DNA from: a virus
DNA length: 21,858 nucleotides
Virus record (IMG/VR): IMGVR_UViG_3300044984_002179
Location: 1 to 21,858 of that record
Strand: one strand, 5' to 3'
The notes below the pieces were generated by a model. It was given only the letters and a program-made list of their open reading frames with translations, was not told the origin of the DNA and ran no database searches. This document shows positions 1-7,061 of this stretch, in pieces; the stretch's first letter is position 1, and every line of letters starts with the position of its first letter. Both the position numbers and the translations under genes were made by a program.

Positions 1-426
1 TGGACAGCAACAACAACTCTTGACATCGTAAGGGACTCTGACAGTCAAATACGATGTACGGACATTGTGCTGGTCAATACATCCTTCGCTCTAGGCCCAT
101 CGTTCAATAGTTACATCCAAGGTCTGTACCTCTGGACCACGGTAGATCAGACAGCTACTTATCCTGATGACATGACCACGGTGACATTCACTGGCTTGCC
201 GTCTGGTTGTGACATTGTGATTCTGACCGCTGGCACGAACACCATCATTGATCAGGTTGATCAGAACGTAGGGACTTCCTACGCCTATGCCTACGCAGGC
301 ACGCCCACGATTGATGTGGGATTCATTAAGCCAGGGTATCAGGTGCAATTCATTCGCAATCTGACGCTAGGGCTGACCAGTTCCAGCATTCCTGTTTCTC
401 TCTCCCAAGACCGTAACTATCAGTAA
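1..426 (+). CDS. Virion structural protein, 5'-truncated by window edge (tail fibre/tail tip type)
   Basis: The reading frame is open from base 1, so the gene begins upstream of the window; an internal GTG at 67 is not needed as a start. The visible 141 residues are rich in Thr, Ser, Gly, Val and aromatic residues with no charged clusters, as in beta-sandwich virion proteins. A segment ending GFIKPGYQVQFIRNLTLG followed by a terminal DRNYQ looks like a beta-rich domain common in phage tail proteins. It is followed after 11 bases by another structural gene in the same direction. I infer a tail fibre or tail tip component; the exact role is not visible. Confidence 0.6.
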   Translation, partial: WTATTTLDIVRDSDSQIRCTDIVLVNTSFALGPSFNSYIQGLYLWTTVDQTATYPDDMTTVTFTGLPSGCDIVILTAGTNTIIDQVDQNVGTSYAYAYAGTPTIDVGFIKPGYQVQFIRNLTLGLTSSSIPVSLSQDRNYQ

Positions 427-437
427 GGAATTACATC

Positions 438-1829
438 ATGGCAAAAATCACATCTAAATCATTACTTGCGGTTGGGGTCGAGGTCACGATTGACGAACCC
501 GGTCGCATCATTACGCTGAATGTCGCTGGCGATCTGGTCGCAAAGGATGGTGTTACTTGGCAAGCACTGTACTCATTCTTTGTGGATCTGTGGGCTACCA
601 GTACCTATCAAGATAGCCCGTTCCCTTTTTATGCCATTGATGCGTTGTCTGGTCAGTTCCAGATTGGTACAGATGGTGCAACTTTCTCGGGTTGGAAGTT
701 CAGCGATACTGACTCCAACGCTACCCGCAACATGATGCGTGATGGTGGCTGGTCTGAATACTCGGCTGCTGGCGTGCTGCTGCAACAGTTCTCAGGCTTC
801 GTGGGCCTGGGCGGTTTGACTCCTGCAACTACAGTACAGCCTTACTACCATCTGGCTTCCATTGATGCACCGACGAACTTCCCGTTTACGGATCAGTTCA
901 ACGTGGGTATCAAGGTATTTGGTGATGCTACACATGGCAACTTCGATAAACGTACCTATGCAAAGGCATTCTGTCGTGAGTACGGCAAGAAATTCAAGTC
1001 TTCGATCCTGGCTGACACCGGGGCGACCGCACTTGGAGCGAACAAGCAGAACTTTCTGATATCGAACGAAGATGATTTGAAGCTTACAACGCTGCTTAGT
1101 TCAGTCCAGGCAACTGCCGACGCTGCAATGTTAGGTGCGCCTTACTCCGGTATCACTGTTGCCTATTACACGGCAAATCAGACTAGAAGCATTGGCGGAA
1201 GCAACTACAACTTCAAGATCATCATCACCAACACAACCGGAACGCTTGAGCAGGTTTACGCAAAAGTCCAGTACCTTCTGCGCCAGAACAGCGACATCAA
1301 TACTGGCGGCACTGCGGGTGCCAAGGTGGGCAAGATTCAGGATGAATTGTTGAAGTTCGTCGGCGAAACACTGGTTACGAGTCAGTCGGTCTACATTGAT
1401 AACGTGCTGCCGACTGACGCGAATCGAGTTGATTTCTACGACGACAGCAACAATGTCCAGCGCAATACGTACAGCGCAGCCGGCGTGATGTCGTTCAACT
1501 CGGTGCTGGTCGGCGCTGGCTCAAGCTATCGGTTGATGTTTACCTCGCCGCCTGGTGCTGGTAACGACTATGGCGAGGCGGGCGCAATCACCGTCAACAA
1601 TGCTGCTGGCACACCCATTACCGGGGCAATCAGCAGCGTGTCGATTGGGTTTGACTACGACTATGACGGCAACGTCCAGGGTGGATACACTGGCGGCACA
1701 GATCGTCCGGTTACGCTGATCGGGATCAAGCCCGGCACAGGTAAGTTCGCCGTTGCAACCGGCACGCTGACTCGCTCCAAGGGCATCAGCTTGTCTTTGG
1801 TGGCTGAAACGGATCGCGTCTACGCATAA
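438..1829 (+). CDS. Virion structural protein, probable tail fibre or tail-tip component
   Basis: 463 residues, with AAGGA (424-428) placed upstream of ATG 438. Composition is Gly/Thr/Ser/Ala/Asp-rich with many short beta-type stretches, no signal peptide and no membrane segment. The N-terminus contains ITLNVAGDLVAKDGVTWQALYSFFVDLW (split: residues about 24-52), whose TW-x2-LYS-x2-VD core recurs in the next gene. The middle has a Cys-containing FDKRTYAKAFCREYG segment; the C-terminal half is a run of Gly-rich beta segments (for example GNDYGEAGAITVNNAAGTPI). It ends by overlapping the next start in TAATG, so the two genes are translationally coupled. Function is inferred from position before the lysis genes and from composition, not from a catalytic motif. 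Confidence 0.6.
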   Translation: MAKITSKSLLAVGVEVTIDEPGRIITLNVAGDLVAKDGVTWQALYSFFVDLWATSTYQDSPFPFYAIDALSGQFQIGTDGATFSGWKFSDTDSNATRNMMRDGGWSEYSAAGVLLQQFSGFVGLGGLTPATTVQPYYHLASIDAPTNFPFTDQFNVGIKVFGDATHGNFDKRTYAKAFCREYGKKFKSSILADTGATALGANKQNFLISNEDDLKLTTLLSSVQATADAAMLGAPYSGITVAYYTANQTRSIGGSNYNFKIIITNTTGTLEQVYAKVQYLLRQNSDINTGGTAGAKVGKIQDELLKFVGETLVTSQSVYIDNVLPTDANRVDFYDDSNNVQRNTYSAAGVMSFNSVLVGAGSSYRLMFTSPPGAGNDYGEAGAITVNNAAGTPITGAISSVSIGFDYDYDGNVQGGYTGGTDRPVTLIGIKPGTGKFAVATGTLTRSKGISLSLVAETDRVYA

Positions 1830-2326
1830 TGGCTATCATCTTTGATCCTGCCACACGCCGGATCATTCTCGATACGGTAGCCGCCACCTGGACTGAGATT
1901 TACTCTCGCTGGGTGGATTGGGCTGCACTGTCGGACAATGCCAAGTATGGCATGGTTGTCCGTCAGGTCGGGTCCGATGATCTGGGTGGAGGTCTATCGA
2001 TCCCGCCGTACTACTTCCTTCAGGGGGCATGGCGCGTGCGGCCAATGGAGGCTGACCACGATCTGACGCTGACCGGCAACGGTTTCGTGGAGGGCGGTGG
2101 TACGCCAGTCGTTCGCACGCTTGGGCCGCATCAGGTCAACGTCAATTACACCGTGCCAGTGCAGGCGCAGGGAATCAGTACCAGCGGCTCAAGCGGCCCA
2201 AGTGCTGTCGAAATAGCAGAGGCGATTTGGGCAAAGCAAACTTCCTCGATGTCGGTTGATGGTTCTATCGGGAAATACGTCGCCACAAAACTACTTTCAA
2301 TTCGAAATTATATCGGATTAAAGTAA
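1829..2326 (+). CDS. Small virion structural protein, last of the tail gene block
   Basis: 165 residues, starting at the ATG that overlaps the preceding stop (TAATG). The N-terminus (FDPATRRIILDTVAATWTEI then YSRWVDWA) repeats the TW-x2-IYS-x2-VD pattern of the previous protein, suggesting a shared assembly or docking module. The centre has short hydrophobic beta segments ending in VNVNYTVPVQ. A flexible Ser/Gly stretch then leads to SAVEIAEAIWA and a C-terminal YVATKLLSIRNYIGLK, a helical ending of a type seen in phage tail-associated proteins. The stop codon TAA (2324-2326) overlaps the left half of a dyad, and lysis genes follow. Likely a tail-associated or baseplate protein. Confidence 0.55.
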   Translation: MAIIFDPATRRIILDTVAATWTEIYSRWVDWAALSDNAKYGMVVRQVGSDDLGGGLSIPPYYFLQGAWRVRPMEADHDLTLTGNGFVEGGGTPVVRTLGPHQVNVNYTVPVQAQGISTSGSSGPSAVEIAEAIWAKQTSSMSVDGSIGKYVATKLLSIRNYIGLK

Positions 2327-2339
2327 GTCACGAGTGACT
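2326..2339 (+). promoter_or_regulatory. Dyad copy 1, AGTCA-CGAG-TGACT, perfect
   Basis: Perfect half sites; also extends one base pair inward (AGTCAC..GTGACT). It begins within the stop codon of the last tail gene and lies 23 bases before the holin ATG, so it would control the lysis cassette if it is an operator. Confidence 0.75.
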
Positions 2340-2362
2340 GGACATTTAAACGGATTTGAGCT

Positions 2363-2719
2363 ATGCTCCACAAAACAATTCGGGCAAAAATCATGCAAGA
2401 TAAAGTGTTCTTATTCAGTCAAGTGGAGTGGGCGCATGTTTGGCTTGCTGGCTTGACTGCCATGTGGGGTGGGGCGATTTCTTACTTTCACCGAATTCAA
2501 TCAGGGCTGCCTCACTCTTGGTTGTCCGTACTCGCGCACATGAGCATGTCTGGCTTTGCTGGATTTATGTGTTGGTTGGGTTGCGTTCAATTTGATGTTC
2601 CAGTTCCATTAACCGCGATATGTACCGGGCTTGCTGGTCACATGGGCGCTGAGTTTGTCAAGCTTATCGAGGCTCATTTCTCGAAACGACTTTCAAATGG
2701 CGTATCGGAAATTAAATGA
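2363..2719 (+). CDS. Holin, LydA/phage holin superfamily III type
   Basis: 118 residues. Three hydrophobic segments are visible: about 27-45 (WLAGLTAMWGGAISYF), about 57-75 (LAHMSMSGFAGFMCWLG) and about 80-100, the last containing TAICTGLAGHMGAEFVK, a pattern I associate with the LydA-like holin family (PF16083). Holins accumulate in the inner membrane and open it at a set time to release the endolysin. It lies directly before an endopeptidase with an ATGA overlap, as expected for a lysis cassette. Two possible starts exist, ATG 2363 and ATG 2393, with four basic residues (His, Lys, Arg, Lys) between them, the arrangement that in lambda S gives antiholin and holin. Neither start has a strong ribosome site, so the start is uncertain. 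Confidence 0.75.
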   Translation: MLHKTIRAKIMQDKVFLFSQVEWAHVWLAGLTAMWGGAISYFHRIQSGLPHSWLSVLAHMSMSGFAGFMCWLGCVQFDVPVPLTAICTGLAGHMGAEFVKLIEAHFSKRLSNGVSEIK

Positions 2720-3141
2720 TTACGTCGGCTGAGTATTACAAAGGTCGCGACAAGCAATATGCCTCCGAACTGACGGAAGAAATTCGCAAAAATTCAATCG
2801 AAACAATTCGGCGCGCAAACGCTTTGCTTGAATTGTTTTACGCGACGAATCCCAACGCAAAGCGCGACAGAACCGCAACCTCGGGTTGGCGACCGCCGGC
2901 GGTGAATGCAGCCACCAAAAAAGCGGCGACTAAATCAAAACACATGCTTGGGCTGGCTATTGACATCGGTGATTCAGATGGAAAGTTGGACGCTTGGCTG
3001 ATGACAATAAACGGACAAAGGGCGCTTGAAGTTATTGGCCTTTGGATGGAGCATCCATCAGCAACTCAAGGTTGGTGCCATTTGCAGACGGTTCAAAATA
3101 GAAGTTGGAAAGATGGAAAACCGAGGGTGTTCTATCCATGA
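2716..3141 (+). CDS. Endolysin, M15-family zinc peptidase (L-Ala-D-Glu or D-Ala-D-Ala type endopeptidase)
   Basis: 141 residues, starting at an ATGA overlap with the holin. The M15 pattern is clear: SGWRPPAVN (residues 56-64), then the zinc ligands in KHMLGLAIDIGD, His76 and Asp83 (H-x6-D), and the third ligand His122 in GWCHLQ. Members of this family cleave the peptide stems of peptidoglycan. No signal peptide or cell-wall-binding domain is seen, so it would depend on the holin to reach the wall, and it is a single-domain enzyme of typical size. Placement between holin and spanins supports the lysis role. Confidence 0.88.
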   Translation: MITSAEYYKGRDKQYASELTEEIRKNSIETIRRANALLELFYATNPNAKRDRTATSGWRPPAVNAATKKAATKSKHMLGLAIDIGDSDGKLDAWLMTINGQRALEVIGLWMEHPSATQGWCHLQTVQNRSWKDGKPRVFYP

Positions 3142-3156
3142 GCGCCCGCAACGATT

Positions 3157-3170
3157 AGTCACAGGTGACG
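3157..3170 (+). promoter_or_regulatory. Dyad copy 2, AGTCA-CAGG-TGACG (9 of 10)
   Basis: One mismatch in the right half. It ends one base before ATG 3172 and supplies the only Shine-Dalgarno-like sequence there (AGGTGA, 3163-3168), so a protein bound to DNA or a structure in RNA at this site could affect the second membrane gene of the lysis cassette. Confidence 0.55.
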
Positions 3171-3171
3171 T

Positions 3172-3393
3172 ATGGACAGCGAAAAGCTTATTGAAGTAAT
3201 CCACAAGTCGGTTCGCCCGTTGCTGACCGGCATCATTACGTTGCTATTTAATGGTGTATGTCTTTGGGCGTGGATCGAAGGTCAATTAAATATCAAGGAA
3301 TACATTATGGCTATGGCTCCGGCCAATAGCATGATTCTCGGTTTTTGGTTTGGTGAGCGGGCAGCTTTGAAAACGCCCGGAGAAGCCTCGTGA
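3172..3393 (+). CDS. Small two-segment membrane protein in lysis cassette (holin-like or antiholin candidate)
   Basis: 73 residues with two hydrophobic segments, about 16-36 (RPLLTGIITLLFNGVCLWAW) and about 44-60 (IMAMAPANSMILGFWFG), then a basic tail. The ending SMILGFWFGERAALK resembles the C-terminus of short phage holin-like proteins. It sits between endolysin and the spanin genes, where second holins or antiholins are common. The start ATG 3172 is chosen because AGGTGA lies just upstream, inside dyad copy 2. The stop overlaps the next start (GTGA). Which of the two membrane proteins forms the lethal hole cannot be told from sequence. Confidence 0.6.
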   Translation: MDSEKLIEVIHKSVRPLLTGIITLLFNGVCLWAWIEGQLNIKEYIMAMAPANSMILGFWFGERAALKTPGEAS

Positions 3394-3920
3394 TCGACCA
3401 AGTAAAAAACATTCTAATTGCCGTCACGATCGCTTTAACTGTTGGCTTTGGAGTTGGTTTTTACACCAAAGGAAAGTTTGTTGATGCCGCCATTATCAAA
3501 CAAGTCAACGTATCGCACAAAGAAAGCGCCAGCAACATTATCAAGTCAAACGAGACGTCCACAAAAATTGAATCAAAAGTTGAAAACGTAAAAAAAGCCG
3601 GAGCTGACATCCGTCAGCAAATTGCTCGTCATATTGAAACGAAGGAAAAGAAAGATGAAGTCAGCAAGAAGCCTGATGATTGTCGGCCTGTTTGGACTCT
3701 TGATGCTCGTACTTACTGGCTGTTGCGCGCCAGTCGCGAAGCCACCACTTTTGACCCCGCCTCAATCAGCGATGATGAAGGCGAAGCCTCTACCGGAATT
3801 ACCCAAGCCGAAATATTCCATAGTGCAACCGAAGTCCACGACGAATACAACGAACTCGCAATAAGGCACGGTGAGTTGGTGGATTATGTTGATGGTTTAA
3901 TTAAAGCGCAGGCTAAATGA
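3390..3920 (+). CDS. Inner-membrane spanin (Rz-like)
   Basis: 176 residues from GTG 3390, which overlaps the previous stop and has GGAGAAG (3379-3385) upstream. An N-terminal membrane anchor (about 7-26) is followed by a long polar region, about 35-90, rich in Lys, Glu, Ser and Ile with a helical coiled-coil look, then a variable C-terminal half. This is the build of i-spanins, which reach across the periplasm and pair with an outer-membrane lipoprotein to fuse the membranes in the last step of lysis. The assignment is greatly strengthened by a lipoprotein gene wholly inside it in another frame (3655-3864). Confidence 0.8.
   Translation: MIDQVKNILIAVTIALTVGFGVGFYTKGKFVDAAIIKQVNVSHKESASNIIKSNETSTKIESKVENVKKAGADIRQQIARHIETKEKKDEVSKKPDDCRPVWTLDARTYWLLRASREATTFDPASISDDEGEASTGITQAEIFHSATEVHDEYNELAIRHGELVDYVDGLIKAQAK
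3655..3864 (+). CDS. Outer-membrane spanin lipoprotein (Rz1-like), fully embedded in Rz
   Basis: 69 residues in the +1 frame relative to the Rz-like gene. ATG 3655 is chosen because AAGGA (3641-3645) precedes it and because it gives a normal lipoprotein signal: MKSARS, a hydrophobic core, then lipobox L20-T21-G22-C23. An in-frame TTG at 3622 would add 11 basic residues and is less likely. The mature part, about 47 residues, is Pro-rich (AKPPLLTPPQ, LPELPKPKY), as in Rz1 proteins. Signal peptidase II processing and lipidation at Cys23 would anchor it in the outer membrane facing the Rz-like partner. The gene lies completely inside the Rz-like gene, the lambda-type nested arrangement. Confidence 0.88.
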   Translation: MKSARSLMIVGLFGLLMLVLTGCCAPVAKPPLLTPPQSAMMKAKPLPELPKPKYSIVQPKSTTNTTNSQ

Positions 3921-5035
3921 CAAGAGATATTTCAGTTCCGTTATCCGAATCACTGATCGACAAACTCAAGGAAGGCTCAAAAGAAGACTGCATTGCGGAC
4001 TTGGTCGAAATGGTTGAGCGGGAGCCTGAAAAGGTCATCAGCCGCAACTATTATCGAGTTCACGGCAAGTACGCAGAATCGGTTTGGAGCGCCTGGGCAG
4101 GTACATTTTCCGAATTCAAACGCCAAGCCGGCGTCGTTCTTTCCCGTCAGCAACACGCGATGGAAAGATCCATTGCAAAACATGCCTCTGTGGACCACTA
4201 CAGACGCCTTACGGTCGAGCGAATGGATTATGGCGACAAGTATCTACGCGAGAATTCAAATCGCTTTAAGACCATTCTGGCGTGTTCTGATCTGCACGAC
4301 GTTGAAGTAGACCCTTTCTTCCTCCGCGTACTGATCGATACCGCCCAACGCGTTCAGCCGGATGTGATTTCGCTGGTCGGTGACATCTTCGATTTGGCTG
4401 AGTTCGGCAAGTACACCGTCGATCCGCGCGATTGGGATGTGGTAGGTCGCATCAAGTTTGCCCATGACAACATCTTGAAACCGCTGCGCGAAGCTTGCCC
4501 CAATGCTCAGATTGACTTCATCGAGGGCAATCATGAAGCGAGACTGCTGCGTCAGCTTGCGGACGCGACACCAGCGCTCAGAGCGGTTCTGTCAGACCTT
4601 CACGGATTCACGGTAGGCAAGTTGCTTGGTTTGGAGCAGTTCGAAATCAACTACGTTGCAAAGTCAGACCTTGCGGCCTGGACGAAGCGTGACTTCGAAA
4701 AAGAGCTTGCCAACAACTACAAGGTTTACTGGGACACGGTCATGTGCCACCACTTTCCACACGCCCGCAACATGGGTCTGCCGGGAGTGAATGGACACCA
4801 CCACCAACATCAGACTTGGGGCATGTTCAGTCCCGTTTTCGGCGCCTACGAATGGCACCAGATGGGCGCCGGCCACAAGCGTAGCGCTTCGTATTGTGAG
4901 GGTGAGAAGTGGCATAACGGCTTCGCCCTGATCAATGTCGATACGCACACCAAGGCAACCAACTTCGATTACGTCTCGGTGACTGACTTCGCCATTTCTG
5001 GTGGCAAGTGGTATCACCGAAACTCCCTCGAATAA
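3917..5035 (+). CDS. Calcineurin-like metallophosphoesterase with N-terminal helical/DNA-binding-like region
   Basis: 372 residues, starting at an ATGA overlap with the Rz-like gene. The metallophosphoesterase motifs occur in order: D125-L-H127, G155-D156-I-F-D159, G204-N-H206-E207, H278-H279 and G293-H294-H-H296. This is the dinuclear-metal core shared by phosphatases and by Mre11/SbcD nucleases. The first 110 residues contain SRNYYRVHGKYAESVW followed by AGTFSEFKRQAG, a pattern like the short repeats found beside HNH and other phage DNA-binding domains. The substrate cannot be read; a role in nucleic acid processing is possible because PhoH and replication genes follow. No SbcC-like partner is visible. 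A site-specific nuclease or a phosphatase are the main options. Confidence 0.8.
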   Translation: MTRDISVPLSESLIDKLKEGSKEDCIADLVEMVEREPEKVISRNYYRVHGKYAESVWSAWAGTFSEFKRQAGVVLSRQQHAMERSIAKHASVDHYRRLTVERMDYGDKYLRENSNRFKTILACSDLHDVEVDPFFLRVLIDTAQRVQPDVISLVGDIFDLAEFGKYTVDPRDWDVVGRIKFAHDNILKPLREACPNAQIDFIEGNHEARLLRQLADATPALRAVLSDLHGFTVGKLLGLEQFEINYVAKSDLAAWTKRDFEKELANNYKVYWDTVMCHHFPHARNMGLPGVNGHHHQHQTWGMFSPVFGAYEWHQMGAGHKRSASYCEGEKWHNGFALINVDTHTKATNFDYVSVTDFAISGGKWYHRNSLE

Positions 5036-5049
5036 TAGGACAAAGAATA

Positions 5050-5063
5050 AGTCACTACTGAGA
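5050..5063 (+). promoter_or_regulatory. Dyad copy 3, AGTCA-CTAC-TGAGA (8 of 10)
   Basis: The left half is perfect within ATAAGTCAC and the right half degenerate; a wider symmetry AGTCAC..GTGATT spans 5050-5069. It lies between the phosphoesterase and PhoH genes, 37 bases before ATG 5101, the only gap in this stretch. Confidence 0.5.
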
Positions 5064-5100
5064 GTGATTTCAGATTCCCACAACCACAGCAGGAAACCAC

Positions 5101-5871
5101 ATGGCTCGCAACAGCGGTAGAAAATTTCCCAAACGTCAACGCGGCAACGACACGTATGAGGAAATGGATCAAATTCCGGACAGAGTTGAATATCAGCAGG
5201 TAAAGCGAAGCACTTCGCCTCTCAAGCCCCTCAACGACGCGCAGGGGCGCTATCTTGACGCCATGAAGACGTTTACCCTGACCTTTGCAACCGGTTCAGC
5301 CGGCACCGGCAAAACATGGTTGTGCGCAGCCCTAGCGGCTCAAATGCTTGAGAGTGGGCAAATCAACAAGATCATCATCACCCGACCGGCGGTAGAGGCG
5401 GGCGAATCACTGGGTTTCCTGCCTGGCGAAATCGAAGAAAAATTCGATCCGTACTTGCAACCGTTCCGCGACGTTCTGAACGAGCGCTTGGGTAAGACCC
5501 ATGTGGAATATTTGGTCAAGCGCGGCGTGATTGAAGCGGCACCGCTGGCGTACATGCGGGGCAAGACGTTCAAGAACGCCTTCGTAATTCTGGACGAAGG
5601 TCAAAATACCACGCCGAGCCAAATGAAGATGTTTCTGACCCGTATCGGACACGACTGCAAGGTGGTTGTGAACGGCGACATCAGTCAGAAGGACATCATG
5701 GGCAAGTCTGGGCTTGATGATGCCGTGGAACGACTGTCTTGGATTCCGTCAATCAAGCACATCGAGTTCACCCGTTCCGACGTTGTTCGCAGCGGTTTGT
5801 GCCAAGAAATCGTGCAAGCGTATGAAGATGGCCCGGTCATCCCGCGTCGTCGGGGTGTCTCTATCGGGTAA
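5101..5871 (+). CDS. phoH: PhoH-like ATPase
   Basis: 256 residues with AGGAAA upstream of ATG 5101. The first 40 residues are basic and polar (RKFPKRQRGN). A P-loop ATPase domain follows: Walker A G65-SAGTGK-T72, the PhoH-typical ITRPAVEAGESLGFLPG-type stretch (residues about 97-114, ITRPAVEAGE then SLGFLPG), and Walker B VILDEGQN with D165-E166. The VNGDISQKD segment is the usual sensor region. PhoH proteins are RNA/DNA-dependent ATPases with helicase-like folds and are very common in phages, but their role in infection is not settled. It has its own intergenic dyad upstream and is followed by a likely promoter region. Confidence 0.93.
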   Translation: MARNSGRKFPKRQRGNDTYEEMDQIPDRVEYQQVKRSTSPLKPLNDAQGRYLDAMKTFTLTFATGSAGTGKTWLCAALAAQMLESGQINKIIITRPAVEAGESLGFLPGEIEEKFDPYLQPFRDVLNERLGKTHVEYLVKRGVIEAAPLAYMRGKTFKNAFVILDEGQNTTPSQMKMFLTRIGHDCKVVVNGDISQKDIMGKSGLDDAVERLSWIPSIKHIEFTRSDVVRSGLCQEIVQAYEDGPVIPRRRGVSIG

Positions 5872-5931
5872 CTTGGGAATCACTTGGGCATTCCGACGCT
5901 TATCGCTATAAGTAAACTGTCTCTATAGTAA

Positions 5932-5949
5932 AGTCACTATTCACTGACT
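5932..5949 (+). promoter_or_regulatory. Dyad copy 4 (variant spacing) with upstream -10-like hexamers
   Basis: AGTCA and TGACT are both perfect but separated by eight bases (CTATTCAC), the only copy with this spacing; an N4 reading gives AGTCA-CTAT-TCACT. Upstream are TTGGGC (5884-5889) with a 17-base gap to TATAAG, and TATAGT (5924-5929) ending just before the dyad. The dyad would lie at or just past a transcription start for the gene at 5962. Confidence 0.55.
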
Positions 5950-5961
5950 ATTGAGCGCGGA

Positions 5962-6690
5962 ATGATCCAACACCCAACATGGCTAGGGAACTTCTACGGA
6001 GGCAGATTCGGCTTCCTGAACTACGAAGTTCTGACGATCCAAAATATCCCTCACAAAGAACTGAAGCCGGAAGCAGGCTTGATGCTGTCGAAGTGGTTCG
6101 ACTATCGCAAGTTGCATCCGATGCAGGCGACCTACTACTTCGTCAAGTGCTACACGGACGCGTATCGCAACTTTTGTAGAAAGGCAGTCAACTTCGAAAC
6201 GGCTGACTATATAAGCTCGATCAAGGGCAAAGATTTTCTCAAGGCGAGAGAGATGCTTTCGTTTTGGCGCTTGCGTCAACTGGTCGATCAAACCGGCATG
6301 AGGTATGACTTTTTCCTAAGCTTTGCGATGTCCTGGTTCTACCGAATGGTCAGCGTCGATGGCAAGGTCTACCCGCCGCGCCCCGCGCATCTACTGAGAA
6401 ACGAGGATCTGATCGCGGAAGTCATGATCGCTTGGGAAGAGCAGTGTTCGGTATCCCTTCAAGTAGCTCGCGACCCCTACTACCGCGTCGTAAACTTCAC
6501 CGGTAGCAAAAATCAGCTTGCGCATGAAGCGTTCGTGATTGGTCAGGCTAAGGCTAGACCTTTCCCCGAATATTCATTGCGGTCTTTGATTTATGAATTT
6601 GACGCCATTCGAATTGAAGAGGCGCTTCGTCGCTTTGATCAGCGTGTAGTTTTGAGTGCGATTCCTCCCGTTGAGGTTTTGCAAGAATAA
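5962..6690 (+). CDS. Hypothetical phage protein, function not recognised
   Basis: 242 residues, ATG 5962 preceded by a weak GAGCGCGGA site. The protein is rich in aromatic and charged residues (FWRLRQLVDQTGMRYDFFLS, FAMSWFYRM, YPPRPAHLLRNEDL) and looks like a soluble, mostly helical globular protein; there is no signal peptide, membrane segment or zinc motif. The pattern DFFLSFAMSWFYRM followed by PPRPAHL gives the impression of a family found in other phages, but I cannot name a function. It stands between PhoH and the Hfq-like gene with dyads on both sides, so it may be its own transcription unit close to the replication genes. Confidence 0.8.
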   Translation: MIQHPTWLGNFYGGRFGFLNYEVLTIQNIPHKELKPEAGLMLSKWFDYRKLHPMQATYYFVKCYTDAYRNFCRKAVNFETADYISSIKGKDFLKAREMLSFWRLRQLVDQTGMRYDFFLSFAMSWFYRMVSVDGKVYPPRPAHLLRNEDLIAEVMIAWEEQCSVSLQVARDPYYRVVNFTGSKNQLAHEAFVIGQAKARPFPEYSLRSLIYEFDAIRIEEALRRFDQRVVLSAIPPVEVLQE

Positions 6691-6703
6691 GTCATTGCTG
6701 ACT
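6690..6703 (+). promoter_or_regulatory. Dyad copy 5, AGTCA-TTGC-TGACT, perfect, abutting TATAGT
   Basis: The left half shares its first A with the TAA stop of the preceding gene, and the right half shares a T with the -10-like TATAGT (6703-6708). TTGCAA (6679-6684) lies 18 bases before that hexamer as a possible -35. If this is a promoter, the dyad fills its spacer; it would drive the Hfq-like, helicase and primase genes. Confidence 0.7.
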
Positions 6704-6746
6704 ATAGTTCAACTGTCGTTTGACACTAACTTTTAGGAGAAGAAAA

Positions 6747-7061
6747 ATGGAACACCAACAATTTGAAGGCTACCCGAAATCGGTTTCAAGGCCCATTTTG
6801 GGCGCCGATCGCAAGCAGAAGTCTCAGGTATCCCCAAAGGGTCATGAGGCTTACCTGAAGGCTCTGGAGGCGTCTGGCGCTACCGTTACCATCGAGAAGA
6901 TGAGCAGCGGCGAGCAAATCTCAGGACAAATCAAAACAAGCGACAAATTCACCATATCCGTGAAGGTCTTCGTTCAGGGTGGCGATAGCTACATTACGCG
7001 CGTCTTATTCAAGCATGACGTTTCTGAATTCAGGGCATCCAGGCCGGAGTTCGATCAATGA
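6747..7061 (+). CDS. Hfq-like (Sm-fold) RNA-binding protein, phage-encoded
   Basis: 104 residues from ATG 6747, chosen because AGGAG (6736-6740) precedes it; a TTG at 6720 has no such support. After a polar N-terminus, residues 33-100 follow the Hfq pattern: HEAYLKAL (bacterial Hfq QDPFLNAL), VTIEKMSSGEQISGQIKTSD (Hfq VSIYLVNGIKLQGQIESFD), KFTISVK (Hfq QFVILLK, F68), an insertion of about five residues, then LFKHDVSEF (Hfq VYKHAIST; K89 and H90 match the Sm2 Lys-His), ending SRP. Length equals host Hfq (about 102). Hfq hexamers bind sRNA and mRNA; a phage homologue could act on phage or host RNA, or form mixed rings. It overlaps the helicase start (ATGA). Identification is by eye and needs a profile search. 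Confidence 0.7.
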   Translation: MEHQQFEGYPKSVSRPILGADRKQKSQVSPKGHEAYLKALEASGATVTIEKMSSGEQISGQIKTSDKFTISVKVFVQGGDSYITRVLFKHDVSEFRASRPEFDQ

